Shown here piece by piece: positions 42,894-55,200 of a stretch of DNA of 64,000 bases. Source of the stretch: Arabidopsis thaliana (taxonomy: Eukaryota > Streptophyta > Magnoliopsida > Brassicales > Brassicaceae). Numbering within the stretch: position 1 is the stretch's first letter; every line of letters starts with the position of its first letter. The notes beneath the pieces are model-generated. The model saw only the letters and a list, made by a program, of their open reading frames with translations, did not search any database and was not told the origin of the DNA. A program made the translations under genes and the position numbers. The stretch lies in the NCBI RefSeq assembly GCF_000001735.4, contig NC_003074.8:3968101-4032100 (forward strand), read 5' to 3'.

Positions 42894-44606
42894 AACTCAC
42901 ATAATCCCCTCAATAATCAAAATTTCTTTACTTCATCTAAAAGATCACTAACACCCCCAAAAAAACGGAATCAAATCAAAATTTGCTTATTCCTCCTTCC
43001 CTAAACAATACACCAATACGAATGCATCAATACACATTTGTCGCGCATATACAATTACGAATTTTCTTCAAGGATCGAGATCAATTACCTTAAAAAAAAA
43101 AAGCCGCGAAATGATTTACCGTTCGGACAAAACAAAAGTGAAAATTGGATCGAGATCGGAAGCAGGAGTTACGATAAGAAGGAATCGTAACTCCGGTTGG
43201 GATTACAGAGAGGAAGAGAGATGACGAGAGAGAAAGAAAACAAATCTAGCAGGCGACTCTGTCAGAATTCCTTATTTGGGGGTTCGATTTCTCTTATTTT
43301 TCTCTCTTTTTTTTTTTCTTTTTTTTTTGATGCTTTTTTGTTGTCATTTGGTTTTCGAGTTTAGCTGTTTAGGCATTGACCTCAGAAACAACCCGACGTT
43401 TTAGGCAGCTTTTTCTCCCATAGTTAGCTACGTTTCTCCATTTTTCAAGATTACTAATTTTATTAAAATATTACTATAATAAATAGATTTTTATTTACAT
43501 TTTCCATAATCTGAATGAAATCAAATATATGCAAATATCAAAAGTATCACCTGATCACCAATTCCTAGTTTTGTCCAATGATACTGATGATTCATCAGCC
43601 GATTGATTGAAGGAACAAATTTGAAGTTTTCCACTGCTAGTTGAATTATGGTTAGTTCATTTGACTTATCAAAATCAAATGACTAAAATATTCGAATTTT
43701 CTTACATGCTGTAGAGATTAATTTCAATTTTAATTCATCATCCCATTATCTATATAAGAAAAAAGTAGAAACATTTCGCGAAATACAATCCACCTTCTGG
43801 GTTGTTGTCTTGTTGAATATGGTCAGGAAAATAAGACCATTAAAGCTTCAACCTCCAAGCCAAAGAGCAAATAAAATACTACTGATTAACGCAAAAACAT
43901 GGAAAAAAAATAAAGTCTGCAAATTGGCATGTTGACATGTTGTACGCGTAGCTTTACAACCTCACAGGTCGTTTTTTTTGTGTGACAGTTTTAACCCCCA
44001 AAATCTCTTTCTTTTTGTTTTTCCCTAAAGTAAAAAATAAAAATCTAACATGTCCGAAGTCGAACCAAACATAAACATACAGGTGTTCGAAACTAGTTAA
44101 CACAATAACACCTCTAGATATATATATGATTATGGTATTACTTTTCTTTGGTGATTTTTTTGTTGGGAGAGAAACATAAATAAACAAGTTGGCCCATATT
44201 CCAGCGATTTTCCTCACCCTTCTTTGATATCTCAGTTTATAAAAGTCATGATACTAATAAATTAGAGTATACTCAAAGAAAAATCAGAAAATACACCCAA
44301 AAAAGCAAAAATGTGAGAAAGAGAAACATGTTGTTGTCCGCTGTATGGCGTCATAAGCCATTCTAGAATCATTGAAATGCATATTTAATCCTCTCTGGTA
44401 ATTCCAAAAAAGCGATGAGGGTATTAACGTAAATCCACCAGAAGACGAGAAAGTGGGGATGGTGGAAGGAGAGATGATAAGAGAGATGGAAACGCGTCTC
44501 TCTATGAGGCCCATATTCCATTCTTACCTCTCTCTACCTCTCTATCTCTCTCTCCTCATAATCGATCCGTAAACTCGCCGGAGGAGCAGGGAGATTCAAT
44601 AAGACG
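42894..44606. other. Divergent upstream region, PP2C38/SAP5
   Basis: About 1.7 kb without a CDS. It includes the PP2C38 leader, a pyrimidine tract at 43303-43330, AT-rich spacer and the SAP5 promoter. A CT-rich tract (44525-44556, repeated CTCTCT) lies directly before SAP5 and looks like a Y-patch/leader element. Confidence 0.55.
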
Positions 44607-45089
44607 ATGGCTCAGAGAACGGAGAAGGAAGAGACCGAGTTCAAAGTTCTCGAAACCTTGACGACAACAACAACGACGTTATGTACCAATAACTGCGGCG
44701 TTACAGCGAATCCTGCGACGAACAACATGTGTCAGAAATGTTTCAACGCATCTCTCGTCTCGGCGGCCGCAGGTGTTGTTGAATCAGGTTCGATCTTGAA
44801 GAGATCGGCTAGATCTGTCAATCTTCGTTCGTCACCAGCTAAAGTCGTGATTCGTCCAAGAGAGATCGATGCGGTGAAGAAGAGAGATCAACAGATCGTA
44901 AACCGATGTTCTGGTTGTCGGAAGAAAGTTGGGTTGACCGGATTCAGGTGCCGATGCGGTGAGCTTTTCTGCTCAGAGCACCGTTACTCCGATCGTCATG
45001 ATTGTAGCTACGACTACAAAACCGCTGGTCGTGAGGCGATCGCTAGAGAAAATCCGGTGGTCAAGGCTGCGAAAATGGTCAAAGTTTAA
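44607..45089 (+). CDS. SAP5: Stress-associated A20/AN1 zinc-finger protein SAP5 (At3g12630)
   Basis: Intronless gene for 160 residues, typical of stress-associated proteins. The A20 finger uses C26-x3-C30-x11-C42-x2-C45. The AN1 finger has C101, C104, C115, C117, C122, H125, H131 and C133 in the standard spacing. A20 domains of this class bind ubiquitin and can act as E3 ligases; SAP5 is reported as a positive regulator of drought and salt responses. The first 25 residues are acidic with a threonine run, shorter than in many SAPs. Lack of introns is usual for rapidly induced stress genes. The start is the first ATG after the CT-rich leader. Confidence 0.96.
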   Translation: MAQRTEKEETEFKVLETLTTTTTTLCTNNCGVTANPATNNMCQKCFNASLVSAAAGVVESGSILKRSARSVNLRSSPAKVVIRPREIDAVKKRDQQIVNRCSGCRKKVGLTGFRCRCGELFCSEHRYSDRHDCSYDYKTAGREAIARENPVVKAAKMVKV

Positions 45090-46354
45090 AAAATTAAAAA
45101 TTCGATCTCAACCGTTGAAAAACTTGTGGTGGTTCAAAAGCTCCGATCGGAAGAGAGATTGGTCGGAGAGACATGGATTTGATTTGGTGATGTGTTGTAA
45201 AAGAAGATCAGAGAGATTATTCCTCTCCTCAAATCAAAATCTGAACCTCAATTTTTTTTTTTACGTTTTTTTTTCATCTTTTAATTTATATATTAGTGAA
45301 TGATTATTAATATTATTATTGTGTGGCTTACGGATTCATGAATTTGCTTCTTGATCATCGAGAAATGGTGTATGTAAGAGACGAAGGGGTTGTTTGGTAA
45401 TTTAGGAACATGTCTTTCTGGTTTCGTTTCGTTTCGTGTGGTAGATGTACTTATCACGATACTACTAGTCCATTGTGCGTCACAACTCACAAAGCCAATT
45501 TCTATCAGACAAGTTTGCTTGGCGTATAAAATAGCAAAGCCAATAACGTGTTTGAGTTTGTATGGGTTATCATCTTCTTGTGTTCCATTATTTTTATAGA
45601 TTTGTATATTTTAAAGCATAACATATTAAACTATACATTAGACTTTTGTTTTCTTTTAATAATATTAACATGAGCTTACTCATTCTACGAGTTTTTTATG
45701 TGAATTATTTTCAACGCATACAAAAATATCTTGCATATATCTTAAAAGTCCAACAAAATACTGTTCTTTCATGCAACTATCATTGTAGCCAGACTATAGT
45801 TATATCTACTTAATAAAATGTGTAAAAAAGTAAGTTCATTGGGACAATTTTCAATTGTCATCTAAAAATTGCAACAAAATACTGTACTTTCATGCAACTA
45901 TGATTATTTATAACTCTAGTCAGAAAAAAAAAACTGACGGAAAAAAAAAAAGTCAGAAAAAAAAACTAAAAGTTGGAGCACCTAATTAGGCCCAACCCAA
46001 TAGTGAAAATATAAATGTGTTGTTTTAAATTGAAACACAAAACGCACCGTTTATAATTAAAAGAAATTCAGAGAGGCTTTTCATATCTAATTTGTTCCGT
46101 CCCTTAGACATTAATCAGGATTTCAATCGTCTGGGTTGCTGCTTTCTGGATTTCTCCGACAGAAACCCAAACCCTAGTACCACCACCTTGAAGCTCCTTA
46201 ATTCTATCCGTTCTCGAATTGAATCGTGCATAGGTTAGGGTTTTAGTGGCGTGTATATATATATTCCAATTTGTTGATTCCTTGGGCTCTCTCATTGCGG
46301 TGGCAACAAGTTAAGGTCTTTGATAATAATCTCGTAAAGGAATTTTCAGTGAAG
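45090..46354. other. Intergenic, SAP5 3' end to RNA-binding protein gene
   Basis: About 1.26 kb: SAP5 3'UTR, AT-rich spacer with a 34-nt direct repeat, A-rich runs at 45925-45970, then a promoter/leader for the next gene (GGCCCAA site II at 45988-45994). Confidence 0.55.
45751..45905. repeat. Two 34-nt direct repeats, 121 nt apart
   Basis: The words at 45751-45784 and 45872-45905 (both starting CAACAAAATACTGT and containing CTTTCATGCAACTAT) differ at two positions. This suggests a local duplication of about 121 nt whose remainder has diverged, or two captures of the same repeat. Confidence 0.75.
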
Positions 46355-49300
46355 ATGGGAAGCGCCGATCTAGTCGATGATCGGACCTTTAACGGTGATT
46401 TCAGTGTGGAAGGAGTTGCTAAGTTGAAAGAGATGGTCAAGGATAAACTCAAGGAGTATATGGGCGATTACACGGATGACATTCTTGTGGTACGATTTTA
46501 TCGATTCTCCATCTTTTTCAGAAAATTGGAATATCCGCTTTTGGGGTTTATTATTCGTGTTCCTTGTAGCTAGAATTGCTGAGTTTTGGAATTGAACTTT
46601 AGTTGTTCTTATTGTGGTGCTAAGAAGTCTCTTTAGAATTCAAATGACAACAAAGTCTTTTGCTTGCAGGAATATGTGATCGTCTTGCTTAGAAATGGGA
46701 GAAGAAAAGAGGAAGCAAATAATGAATTGAAGATATTTCTTGGAGATGATAGCGACTCTTTTGTGGCCTGGTATTTATATATTTCTTATCTTTGTGTAAC
46801 AAAGTTTATTGCTTTTTTAGAAATTCATATTCACTAGGAGGATATATGCAGGTTGTGGGATCATCTGGCTGAAAGTGTAGATGAGTACTTTAGTTCTAAT
46901 GTGGAGGGAACTACCATAAAAAGCTCATTGATAAGCAGTCATGAGGATAAAGCACTTGTTCCTCTGGATTCTGAATATGATAAGGGACGATCTGATAAAT
47001 CAAATGGTGCACGTCGTGGTAGACAATGGAGAAGCCAGCCGACTAATGTCTCTGAGATCCCTCCTCTTCTGAGCTCTGAGGTTCACAAAATTCATAACTA
47101 CGAGAAGAAAGATCATAAACACCGACATAATAAAAGGTCTCCATCTCCGCAGGCTCAATCTCAGAGGAAAAGGTCTAGAACTGACGACTCACGGAATGAA
47201 CAGGTCTGTTATTTTGTTAATTTCTGTTGAATAGCAATCACCACGTAATACTTGGATTGGAAAATTGAAAAAAATGCTAAAATAGTTTATTGGATGGGAT
47301 ATTGTGAAGACATTCTCAGTGTAAAGTTTTGGTCAGAGGGCATCTTTGCGTTCTGCTTTGTATGAGACTAACAAGTCAGACGTCCGTATTACTCTTATCT
47401 TTGTGTTATAAGGTTGCCTTGTTCCAGTATTTGTCCTGCTGTAAAGCCAATGTATGGATACTGGTTATGGTTCTCTGATTTTGTTTTCTTTGACTTGTTT
47501 GATAGAGGGAAGCTAAACCTGATGTCTCTCGCCGGCTGCTTCAGTTTGCTGTGCGAGATGCTCTAGCTATATCAAGGCCGGCAAATAGTTCGACTGAATC
47601 CTCATTAAAACGTCTTCGTTCAGTGGTGTCCACATCTACTCAAAACTCATCTGACCCTGATCCAGCTCGGAAAATTCGATCTGTTGCTAGGGTTGTGAAT
47701 CCCATGGCTACTGTTATGAAAGCTGTCGCCGAAGCAGCCGAAGATGCCAAGAAACCAAAATCTGGGAGAAGTGTCTTTGACAGAATTAGTCATTCTACTG
47801 GATCAGAGACCCTGGACCAGAATATGGTACTTGGTGAAGTTTCCCCCAAGGATGAAGAATCTAGGAATTTTAGCCAAGGTCAGGAAGCGGTACAGCTTCA
47901 ATACACACAGAGTCTTGCCAATAATGGAGTGTATTTTGAGAACATGACAACTAATGACACTGGCTTGAATCCAGATTTTTCGTCTGATCGAGGCAGACTC
48001 GGTTCAAGTGTTAATGTGTCTCACCCAAGTACTTATCTTGGGAACAGAATTAACAATCCAAATAGTCTGCAGCATCGTTTAGTCGATGACTCCAAACGAG
48101 TTAAAGGGACAAATTATCAAAATCGCCTTCCTGAAGTTGCAACCAAGCATAAGACTGCAAGTTTCTCAGGCAATATAGATACAGGGAAAACAGTAAAGTT
48201 AGAGGAGCAGAGGAAAATACCAGATGTGGGTCTGCAAAGATATATGGACGAAGGCAGATTAGTTTCTAGTGAAGCTACCACTCAATTATCGACGCAGAAA
48301 ATCTTGGGTGATACAATAGGGAATGGAAATGTAAGTTCCATGTTTTAGATGCATGCTCTTACTAGCTATTTCAATGATAGTCATCTTCCACAATATGTTG
48401 GCCATGAAATATAAAACATCTCGAAAGTTTCTTGTTAATATTTACCCCTCATGTCTATGTCCTGATGACTTATTTCGTTCTTACTAGTGATATCAACTAG
48501 ACTCCTAATACAAGCTGCCTTGTTGTTCTTTGATAGGTAAAACCTGCTGCCAGTGTGAAAGAAGAATCAACGACCAATAAATCTGTTCCTGGTGAGTTGT
48601 TAAATATATCAGTCTTAAGCTATTTGAAGATTCATGCTATTGGAATTTCTATTTTTTTTTTCCTTGACAACCTCACTTCTTTGGTCCCTGTTGTTGTAGT
48701 TCCTATGTTAAAGTTGATCTAAGATGATATACTGGCCTTTGCAGGGACATTATCCACTACCCGCCCTTTGGAAGATGCTAGTTCTCGAACAATCTTTGTC
48801 GCCAATGTAATAATTGTTAATGTTTTTATACTCGTGAACTTGAATTGAGCAAAAACTTGTCAATTGGTGTATTAATTTGAATGTGATTGGTCGTAAAACA
48901 GGTTCATTTTGGTGCCACCAAGGACAGCCTTTCAAGGCATTTTAACAAGTTTGGTGAAGTGCTTAAAGCTTTCATAGTTACTGATCCAGCAACAGGACAA
49001 CCAAGTGGGTAAGTTGTCTGAATTCATGACCCCAATTAATGTCTTGATATGTCACAGTTCAGTTATCGAGGATACCTTAGTGACCCAAGTTGATCGCCTT
49101 TTGCAGATCAGCGTACATTGAGTTCACACGCAAAGAAGCTGCAGAGAATGCATTGTCTCTGGATGGTACCTCTTTCATGTCTCGGATTCTCAAGGTAAAT
49201 ATTGAAGCCCGTGTTTAACTGTTTACCATAGCCAACTTATTGTGATCTTTAGGATTGGTTAGCATCTTAGTAGGATAAGGAATGAGTTTGTGTATATTTT

Positions 49301-49575
49301 GATGGATACAGATTGTGAAAGGAAGCAATGGACAAAATCAAGAGGCTGCATCGAGCATGTCATGGTCTCGAGGTGGAAGGTTCACAAGAGCCCCATCATA
49401 CTTTAGAGGTGGTGCAGTTAGGGGTCGTTCTGTTGTTAGAGGTGGAGGCAGGAGTATGCAATGGAAGCGTGATTCAGCTGACACAGGAAACAACAACAAT
49501 GTAGCTCCCAACAATGCTCGTAGTCTCACGTATGTCAGAGCAGAATCAAAATCAGACGGAGTTGCCAACGATTGA
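46355..49575 (+). CDS. RNA-binding protein with PWI-like N-terminus and PABPN1-like RRM (At3g12640)
   Basis: Nine coding exons: 46355-46489, 46670-46770, 46852-47203, 47506-48330, 48537-48591, 48745-48806, 48902-49008, 49107-49194 and 49312-49575. They give 662 residues. The N-terminal 90 residues form a small helical domain of the Nab2/ZC3H14 PWI-like type (VAKLKEMVKDKLKEYMGDY; EYVIVLLRNGRRKEEANNEL; LWDHLAESVDEY). A basic Arg/Ser-containing region follows (HKHRHNKRSPSP), then a long disordered middle. One RRM (about 504-578) has RNP2-like TIFVANVHFG and RNP1-like GSAYIEF, closest in pattern to the nuclear poly(A)-binding protein PABPN1. The tail is RGG-rich. The layout suggests a nuclear mRNA 3'-end/poly(A) factor; this is inference. 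Confidence 0.9.
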
Positions 49576-49780
49576 TTGATTAGAAAGAGAAGCAAGAGCT
49601 TAGGTAAAACAAAGGAAGATGAGTTTTATCATCTACCTTATCGGATATTATTCTCAATTGTTTTTTTTTTTGGCTCTATAAAGCTACTCCAAAACTTTCA
49701 CTTGTATTGACTTTCATGCTTCTTCAATCGTTTGGTTATTAATGAAAAAAGAAAGACAAAAAATATTGTATTTCAAGCTC

Positions 49781-50497
49781 TCATGGTGATAACAAGAGGA
49801 ACAAGTTACCGAAACACAAGGCAACAACGCACAAGATGGAAACAACACGAGCTCTAACGAACAACAGATTGAGATTCTTAGCAACTTGAAGTGTCAAAGT
49901 AAGAATCTGCAGCCTACCTAACTCTTCCATCTTCTTGAAGAAGTACATTGGCTTCAACGATCTTCTCACCATCAACGCCATCGCAAACGGGAATCCGAAA
50001 GCTATACAGCTCTGAATTGTCATTTCCTTCATCGGATCTGCTCGAGTGGCGTATAAAATCGCCGCTCCAAGAATCAATTGAGTTAAACCCAAAGCACCCA
50101 TAGCTCCACTTAGACTATACATATTCTTCATCATCCCTTCCAACACTTGTCTCGTCTCATTTCCTAACGCTGACAAATCGCGTTCCACAGTTGGTCCTTC
50201 GATCTCCTGGTGCTTCATCTTCTGCAGCTCCTCTTCCTTCGATTCCTCTGGCTTCTTCGGCTCGGTCTCTCCGCTTGGTGTCGAGAAATACCTCGGTGAC
50301 CATGTTTCAGATCTAAGTTTGTCGATATTGAAAACAGAAAAGGATCTTAAGAGACCAAGCTCCTTAGTTACTGATCCGTGGATCAGATGGTTTCTTATGA
50401 GAGATGAGGAAGATTGGAGATGACGGCGAGAGACGTGGAAAGATGGAGAAGACAAGGGTTTAAGGAATTTTGAAACCAATCGACGAGAGATCATCAT
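49781..50497 (-). CDS. Mitochondrial-looking transmembrane protein of unknown function (At3g12650)
   Basis: Single-exon ORF of 238 residues. The N-terminus is rich in Arg, Ser and Leu with no acids for about 40 residues ([20 protein letters not shown]), a typical mitochondrial presequence. A charged stretch ([17 protein letters not shown], about 80-96) precedes two or three hydrophobic segments: about 132-150 ([20 protein letters not shown]), about 160-175 ([13 protein letters not shown]) and the C-terminal end ([19 protein letters not shown]). I recognise no family domain. Location in the inner mitochondrial membrane is inferred from these properties only. It is divergent to FLA14, with 460 nt between start codons. 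Confidence 0.8.
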   Translation of the reverse strand: MMISRRLVSKFLKPLSSPSFHVSRRHLQSSSSLIRNHLIHGSVTKELGLLRSFSVFNIDKLRSETWSPRYFSTPSGETEPKKPEESKEEELQKMKHQEIEGPTVERDLSALGNETRQVLEGMMKNMYSLSGAMGALGLTQLILGAAILYATRADPMKEMTIQSCIAFGFPFAMALMVRRSLKPMYFFKKMEELGRLQILTLTLQVAKNLNLLFVRARVVSILCVVALCFGNLFLLLSP

Positions 50498-50959
50498 CGT
50501 CGTCGCCGATTTCGATGCAGAGAAGAAGCTCTACGTAATTAATTTAGGGTTTCTATTATTGCCAATTGTTTTGGGCTCATCTTTCACTTTCGGCCCAATC
50601 CATCAAATTATAGCTTCTAGCCAAGTCAACGGTTTAGATCAATTTTAACCGGTTCTTTGGTTTAGACTATCATCGATACTAACAAGATTTTGGCTCATGA
50701 CCATTTACATTATCATCATCGCTCTATGAGATTACTCGTATATCCCAATGCATAGAACTCGATGTGCAACAAGTGGCTTACTCTAAAGTGAATTGAGCAA
50801 TATAATCGGTACCTACAAGTGCTCTTAATCCAAGACAAAACACCAAGTTCCCACAAAGTTTGGAGAAACACACTCTCTTCCTCATGCCTATTCAATATAA
50901 AAGCCAAATGCCACCAAATTTTTTAAATAAACTCATCAAGCGATTCACAAGTCACAACA
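50498..50959. other. Divergent promoter, membrane protein gene/FLA14
   Basis: A 460-nt shared upstream region with GGGCTCA and CGGCCCAA (site II-like, about 50571-50595) on the left-gene side and a TATA box on the FLA14 side. No other feature is seen. Confidence 0.5.
50896..50902 (+). promoter_or_regulatory. TATA box of FLA14
   Basis: TATAAAA, 64 nt before the FLA14 start codon, in good position for a short leader. Confidence 0.65.
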
Positions 50960-51727
50960 ATGTCTTCTTCACTTACAATCTTCTTCTTCTTTTTTGCTTC
51001 CACATTCCTCTACACTTCATCAAATTCATTCAACATCACTAACATCTTAAACGAGCACGATGATTTCTCAAATTTCAACCAGCTTCTCTCCGAAACTCAG
51101 CTCGCTTCTACCATCAACAAACGTCAAACCATAACCGTCCTTGTGGTTTCCAACGGTGCACTCTCCTCTCTCTCTGGCCAACCAACCTCCGTCATCAAGA
51201 AAATCCTTAGCCTTCACATTGTTTTAGATTACTACGACCAGAAGAAACTCAAGAATCTGAGCAAGAAAACAGTACTCCTCACCACTCTTTTCCAATCTAG
51301 CGGTCTAGCCAGAGGCCAACAAGGGTTCTTGAACGCAACCGTTATGAAAAACGGAGACGTGGCGTTTGGTTCTGCGGTTCCTGGGTCTAGCCTTGATGCT
51401 CAGCTTCAAGACACTGTAGCAGCACTACCGTTTAACATCTCTGTGCTTCATATTAGTAGTGCTATAATGATTGATGTTAAAGGTGATAATGCACCTACTG
51501 CTTCTCCTTTGTCACCGGTATCATCTCCACCACGCCCTGCAGAATCACCTAATGATGATGGTCAAGATTTTGACGAGCCACCATCCTCTGCTCCTGGTGC
51601 TGCTGCTGATGAACCTTCCGAAAACGCCGGCTCAGCTAATGGAGTTTCAAGAAACGATTCTCAGCCCGCTTTCGCGTTTACGCTGTTGATGTCATTCATT
51701 TGGTGGTTCATGGCTCGACTTCGATGA
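50960..51727 (+). CDS. FLA14: Fasciclin-like arabinogalactan protein FLA14 (At3g12660)
   Basis: Single exon, 255 residues. It has a signal peptide (about 1-22), one fasciclin domain (about 25-175; EHDDFSNFNQLLSETQLA, then ITVLVVSNGALSSL) and a Pro/Ser/Ala-rich arabinogalactan glycomodule (about 180-232, SPLSPVSSPPRPAESP). A C-terminal hydrophobic stretch (AFAFTLLMSFIWWFMARL) after small residues fits a GPI-anchor signal. FLAs sit on the outer plasma membrane and cell wall and act in adhesion; FLA14 is reported in the male gametophyte. The ATG at 50960 starts the signal peptide cleanly. Confidence 0.94.
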   Translation: MSSSLTIFFFFFASTFLYTSSNSFNITNILNEHDDFSNFNQLLSETQLASTINKRQTITVLVVSNGALSSLSGQPTSVIKKILSLHIVLDYYDQKKLKNLSKKTVLLTTLFQSSGLARGQQGFLNATVMKNGDVAFGSAVPGSSLDAQLQDTVAALPFNISVLHISSAIMIDVKGDNAPTASPLSPVSSPPRPAESPNDDGQDFDEPPSSAPGAAADEPSENAGSANGVSRNDSQPAFAFTLLMSFIWWFMARLR

Positions 51728-52250
51728 GAAACAGTGTGCAAAGAACTAAACAGATCAGTTCAGGTTTTTGTAAGGAAAGCCAAAAAAAAAAGATAAAACA
51801 GACGCAGCTCGGATGGCTGCAAAAACATGAACACTAAAAAGTACGAAAAGATTTAGCTTGACAAGTTCTATGGGAAAAATAAATTGAGCGATACAATAAA
51901 GACAGAAAAATGTAACATTCAAAGTTCTTGGATATTATCTTTACTTAAGTTGTTGAAAGCACCTATTAGTTACAAAACACAAACTGCAAATTTTTGTTAT
52001 TATTCAACGAGCCAGAAGAAACTAGAATATAGATCTTTATTAGTTTTTAGCTATGAAAGGTAAAAAGTAACCCAAGAACAGGAAGCACATTCATATCCAT
52101 GTCTCTCCCCAAACCCTAACAACGAAACCAAACAAGTTTTCAAGACAAGGAAACAAAACTCAGGGACTATACATGTCGACTTGCTTAAAGAAAGCTTTGA
52201 TTAAAAGCAAAAAAGCTTAAAAAGTGCAGTAAAATTGTTCCTTTCTCGAG
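51728..52250. other. Convergent 3' intergenic, FLA14/CTP synthase
   Basis: About 520 nt of A-rich 3'UTR-type sequence between facing genes. No gene or repeat is seen. Confidence 0.55.
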
Positions 52251-55200
52251 TCAGTGGTGAAGCCCGTTTCCATTGCTATAGACATTGCCGTTCTGATGAA
52301 CTTTCCCCATTGCAGATCCATTGGCTACTCCATTTTTCGAAACTATGTTCACCTTGCCACCTGTTTGCAATACTGATTCTAGACACCCAGACGCTGCTGC
52401 GATAAGACCTGTTGAATCAAAGTGTTTCTTAGTAAGCCACCACATTACCACAGATTCTTGCTCAAAAAAGCTATCAAACTATAACCTAGACTTTACCTAG
52501 AAACAATGCAGAAGGTTTCCCAGGTCTGGACTTGAATTCAGGATGGAACTGAGCACCCACAAAGTATGGATGACTTGGTAGTTCAACAATCTGCACACCA
52601 AACCAGTAGAATAATGAAGCATAACATCACAAAAGCATTCAATTATTGTTCCAATCCCAGACAGAGTCACACATTAAACATGTTTTCCACAAGCATATTA
52701 CCTCCATACGACGCCCAGTCTCATCTTTCCCAACAAAGGAGAGGCCAGCCTTCTCAATTTCTGATATCATATCTGGATTTACCTGCCAAAAATATATATT
52801 TCACTGTCAACAACTCACAAGAAATCTCAAGGAAAATAACATGTATAATAGAAGAAGCTGAAATATTACCTCATATCTGTGCCTGTGTCGCTCATCTACA
52901 AACTTTGCATTACCGTACCTGAATGTAGAGATTAGAAGTTATATAGATTTTGGAAATGAATCCTACGAGTTATCATGTGCTACTGTATTATGTGCTTACA
53001 GCTTGGCAGACTTGCAATCAGCAACCTGGAAGTAAGTCTTCCTTGACCCTAAGCGCATTGTGCCCCCCATATGAGTTGTGGATCCCTATTGAGAGATTGA
53101 ACAAGTATAAGTAGATACTTAATACATGAAAACCATGTAATCAATCAAATGAGAGAGCCAGATTGTTTAGTACTTCTGGCATAAATATGATGCAAGGGCT
53201 TGAAGTTTCTGGTTCAAACTCTGTGCTGTTTGCATCGTGAAAACCAAGAATGGAGCGGGCAAATTCAACAACAGCCAGCTGCATTCCCAGGCATATGCCA
53301 AGGAAAGGGACTTGATTTTCACGGGCGTACTTTGTAGCAAGTATCTTCCCTTGCACTCCTCTATCACCAAACCCTCCTGGTACTAGGATACCATCAGCAC
53401 CCTGCAACAACCGAAGTGTTGAGTCAAACATATTTACCAAATTGGTGTGCCAGGCTCCATTAAAATTCACGTACCTTCAAAAGATCCCATGCAGCCTTAT
53501 GGACATCTGGCGTCTGCAAGGGTACGTCATACAAAAGCTCATGAGAGTAAATACATTTTTTCGTACCCTGAGAGAAACAAAAACCAGAGTGCCAGGCTCA
53601 CCTCTTGTGCAGTTATCTCTTCAAGGTCACTAGCTGCAACCCACTCTATGACAAGCTTCTTGTGACATGCAACAGAAGCATGCAAAAGGGCCTGCAGTGA
53701 ACACAAATCCCATTTTTAAGAATCGTCAATATTAGACACGGTTGTTGTAAGGAAATCAATTATAAACTAAAGGTTGGGATTATAAAATGCAACATTTGGT
53801 TTGTTTAAGAACACAGAAAAACAATTACCTTCAACACGGAAAGGTAAGAATCAGTAAGGCCAGTGTACTTTCCAACCATAGCTATTCTCACCTGAAAGAG
53901 AACACACCATCGAGAATGAACAATGGTTTTGATTATATAGACACAATGGCATCAAAAACATAATTAGAAAAAGCTGACTAACAGGGTCTTGCAGTGTGTC
54001 ATAAATTTTAGTCCTTGCAGTCCATTCTGTCAAGTCAGGCTTTATAGCATTACTGCAGAATAAGCAAATGTCAAACGACTAGAGAAAAAGCCATCACAGA
54101 CAATCTTATAGTGTGGAGCCAAGAGCAAAATAAAACTTACACTCAAGAGAGAGAAAAAAGAAAAGATGGTTCAGAAACAAACCTAAGATTTAACTCTCTT
54201 AGGATCGCTTCATGAGCTTTTTGATCCTATTGAAGAGAAGTTAACACCAAAAGAATGATAAGAGAAAAAATCCAGCATAGGAACAAGCTCATTAGATTTT
54301 AGTAAGAAACTATTCAACTGAAATGTACTTACCCTTAAAAGCAGAGGAACGTGCCAAATATTTGGAACATCATAGAGCGTTACTATATTCACTTCCTGGG
54401 AAACCATAGGAAAGCAGACAGAAATGTTTACTCGGACAGGGGTCTTTTGATGAGAAATCTGACCTTCCTAGGCTAAGAAGCGCAAATAAGAACCAAAAAT
54501 TTAACAAGATATACCGGCACATGGCAAAATTGAGATAGTTTTGTCTTGACATTTTCTTCAAGTGCCTGTTACAAAACAAGAACTGATAAGATTAAAAACC
54601 AAAAACCATAGCTAACATCAACACTTAAAGGACATGACAATATTGGAGCGCCCATTACCTTCGTGCTGCGACATGCTAGGATATTTGGTGTCAAACCAAG
54701 GCTCCTGAGGCCTCGCACACTATGCTGGGTTGGCTTCGTCTTCTGCAATATAGGCTCATATCTCCGTCGTTACAAACTAATAAAATAGAATCTCAATGGA
54801 AGATATCAACTATATAGACGATTACCTGTTCACCAACAACACTGAGAACAGGCACAAGGCTGACATGAACCAAGCAGAAATTACCAGGTCCTAAGAACAA
54901 AAGACAGATGCGGTGATGAAGCCGATAAGCAATAGCCTAAGAAAATTACTGAATCTTCAAAAGTTAATATAAATTAGAGCACCGCTCACCAACTTTATAC
55001 GAGAATTGACCAAGGGCCTCAATAAAGGGCATAGATTCAATATCACCTGTACAGAAAATAGAATAATAAAACTCACTCTTCTGAACAATTGTCAGGAAAT
55101 GTAATATAATCCAACAAACAGTACCTATAGTCCCGCCTAATTCGATGACACAAACATCAGGAGGACCTTCCTTTCCATCCACAGGAACATTAGCTACACG

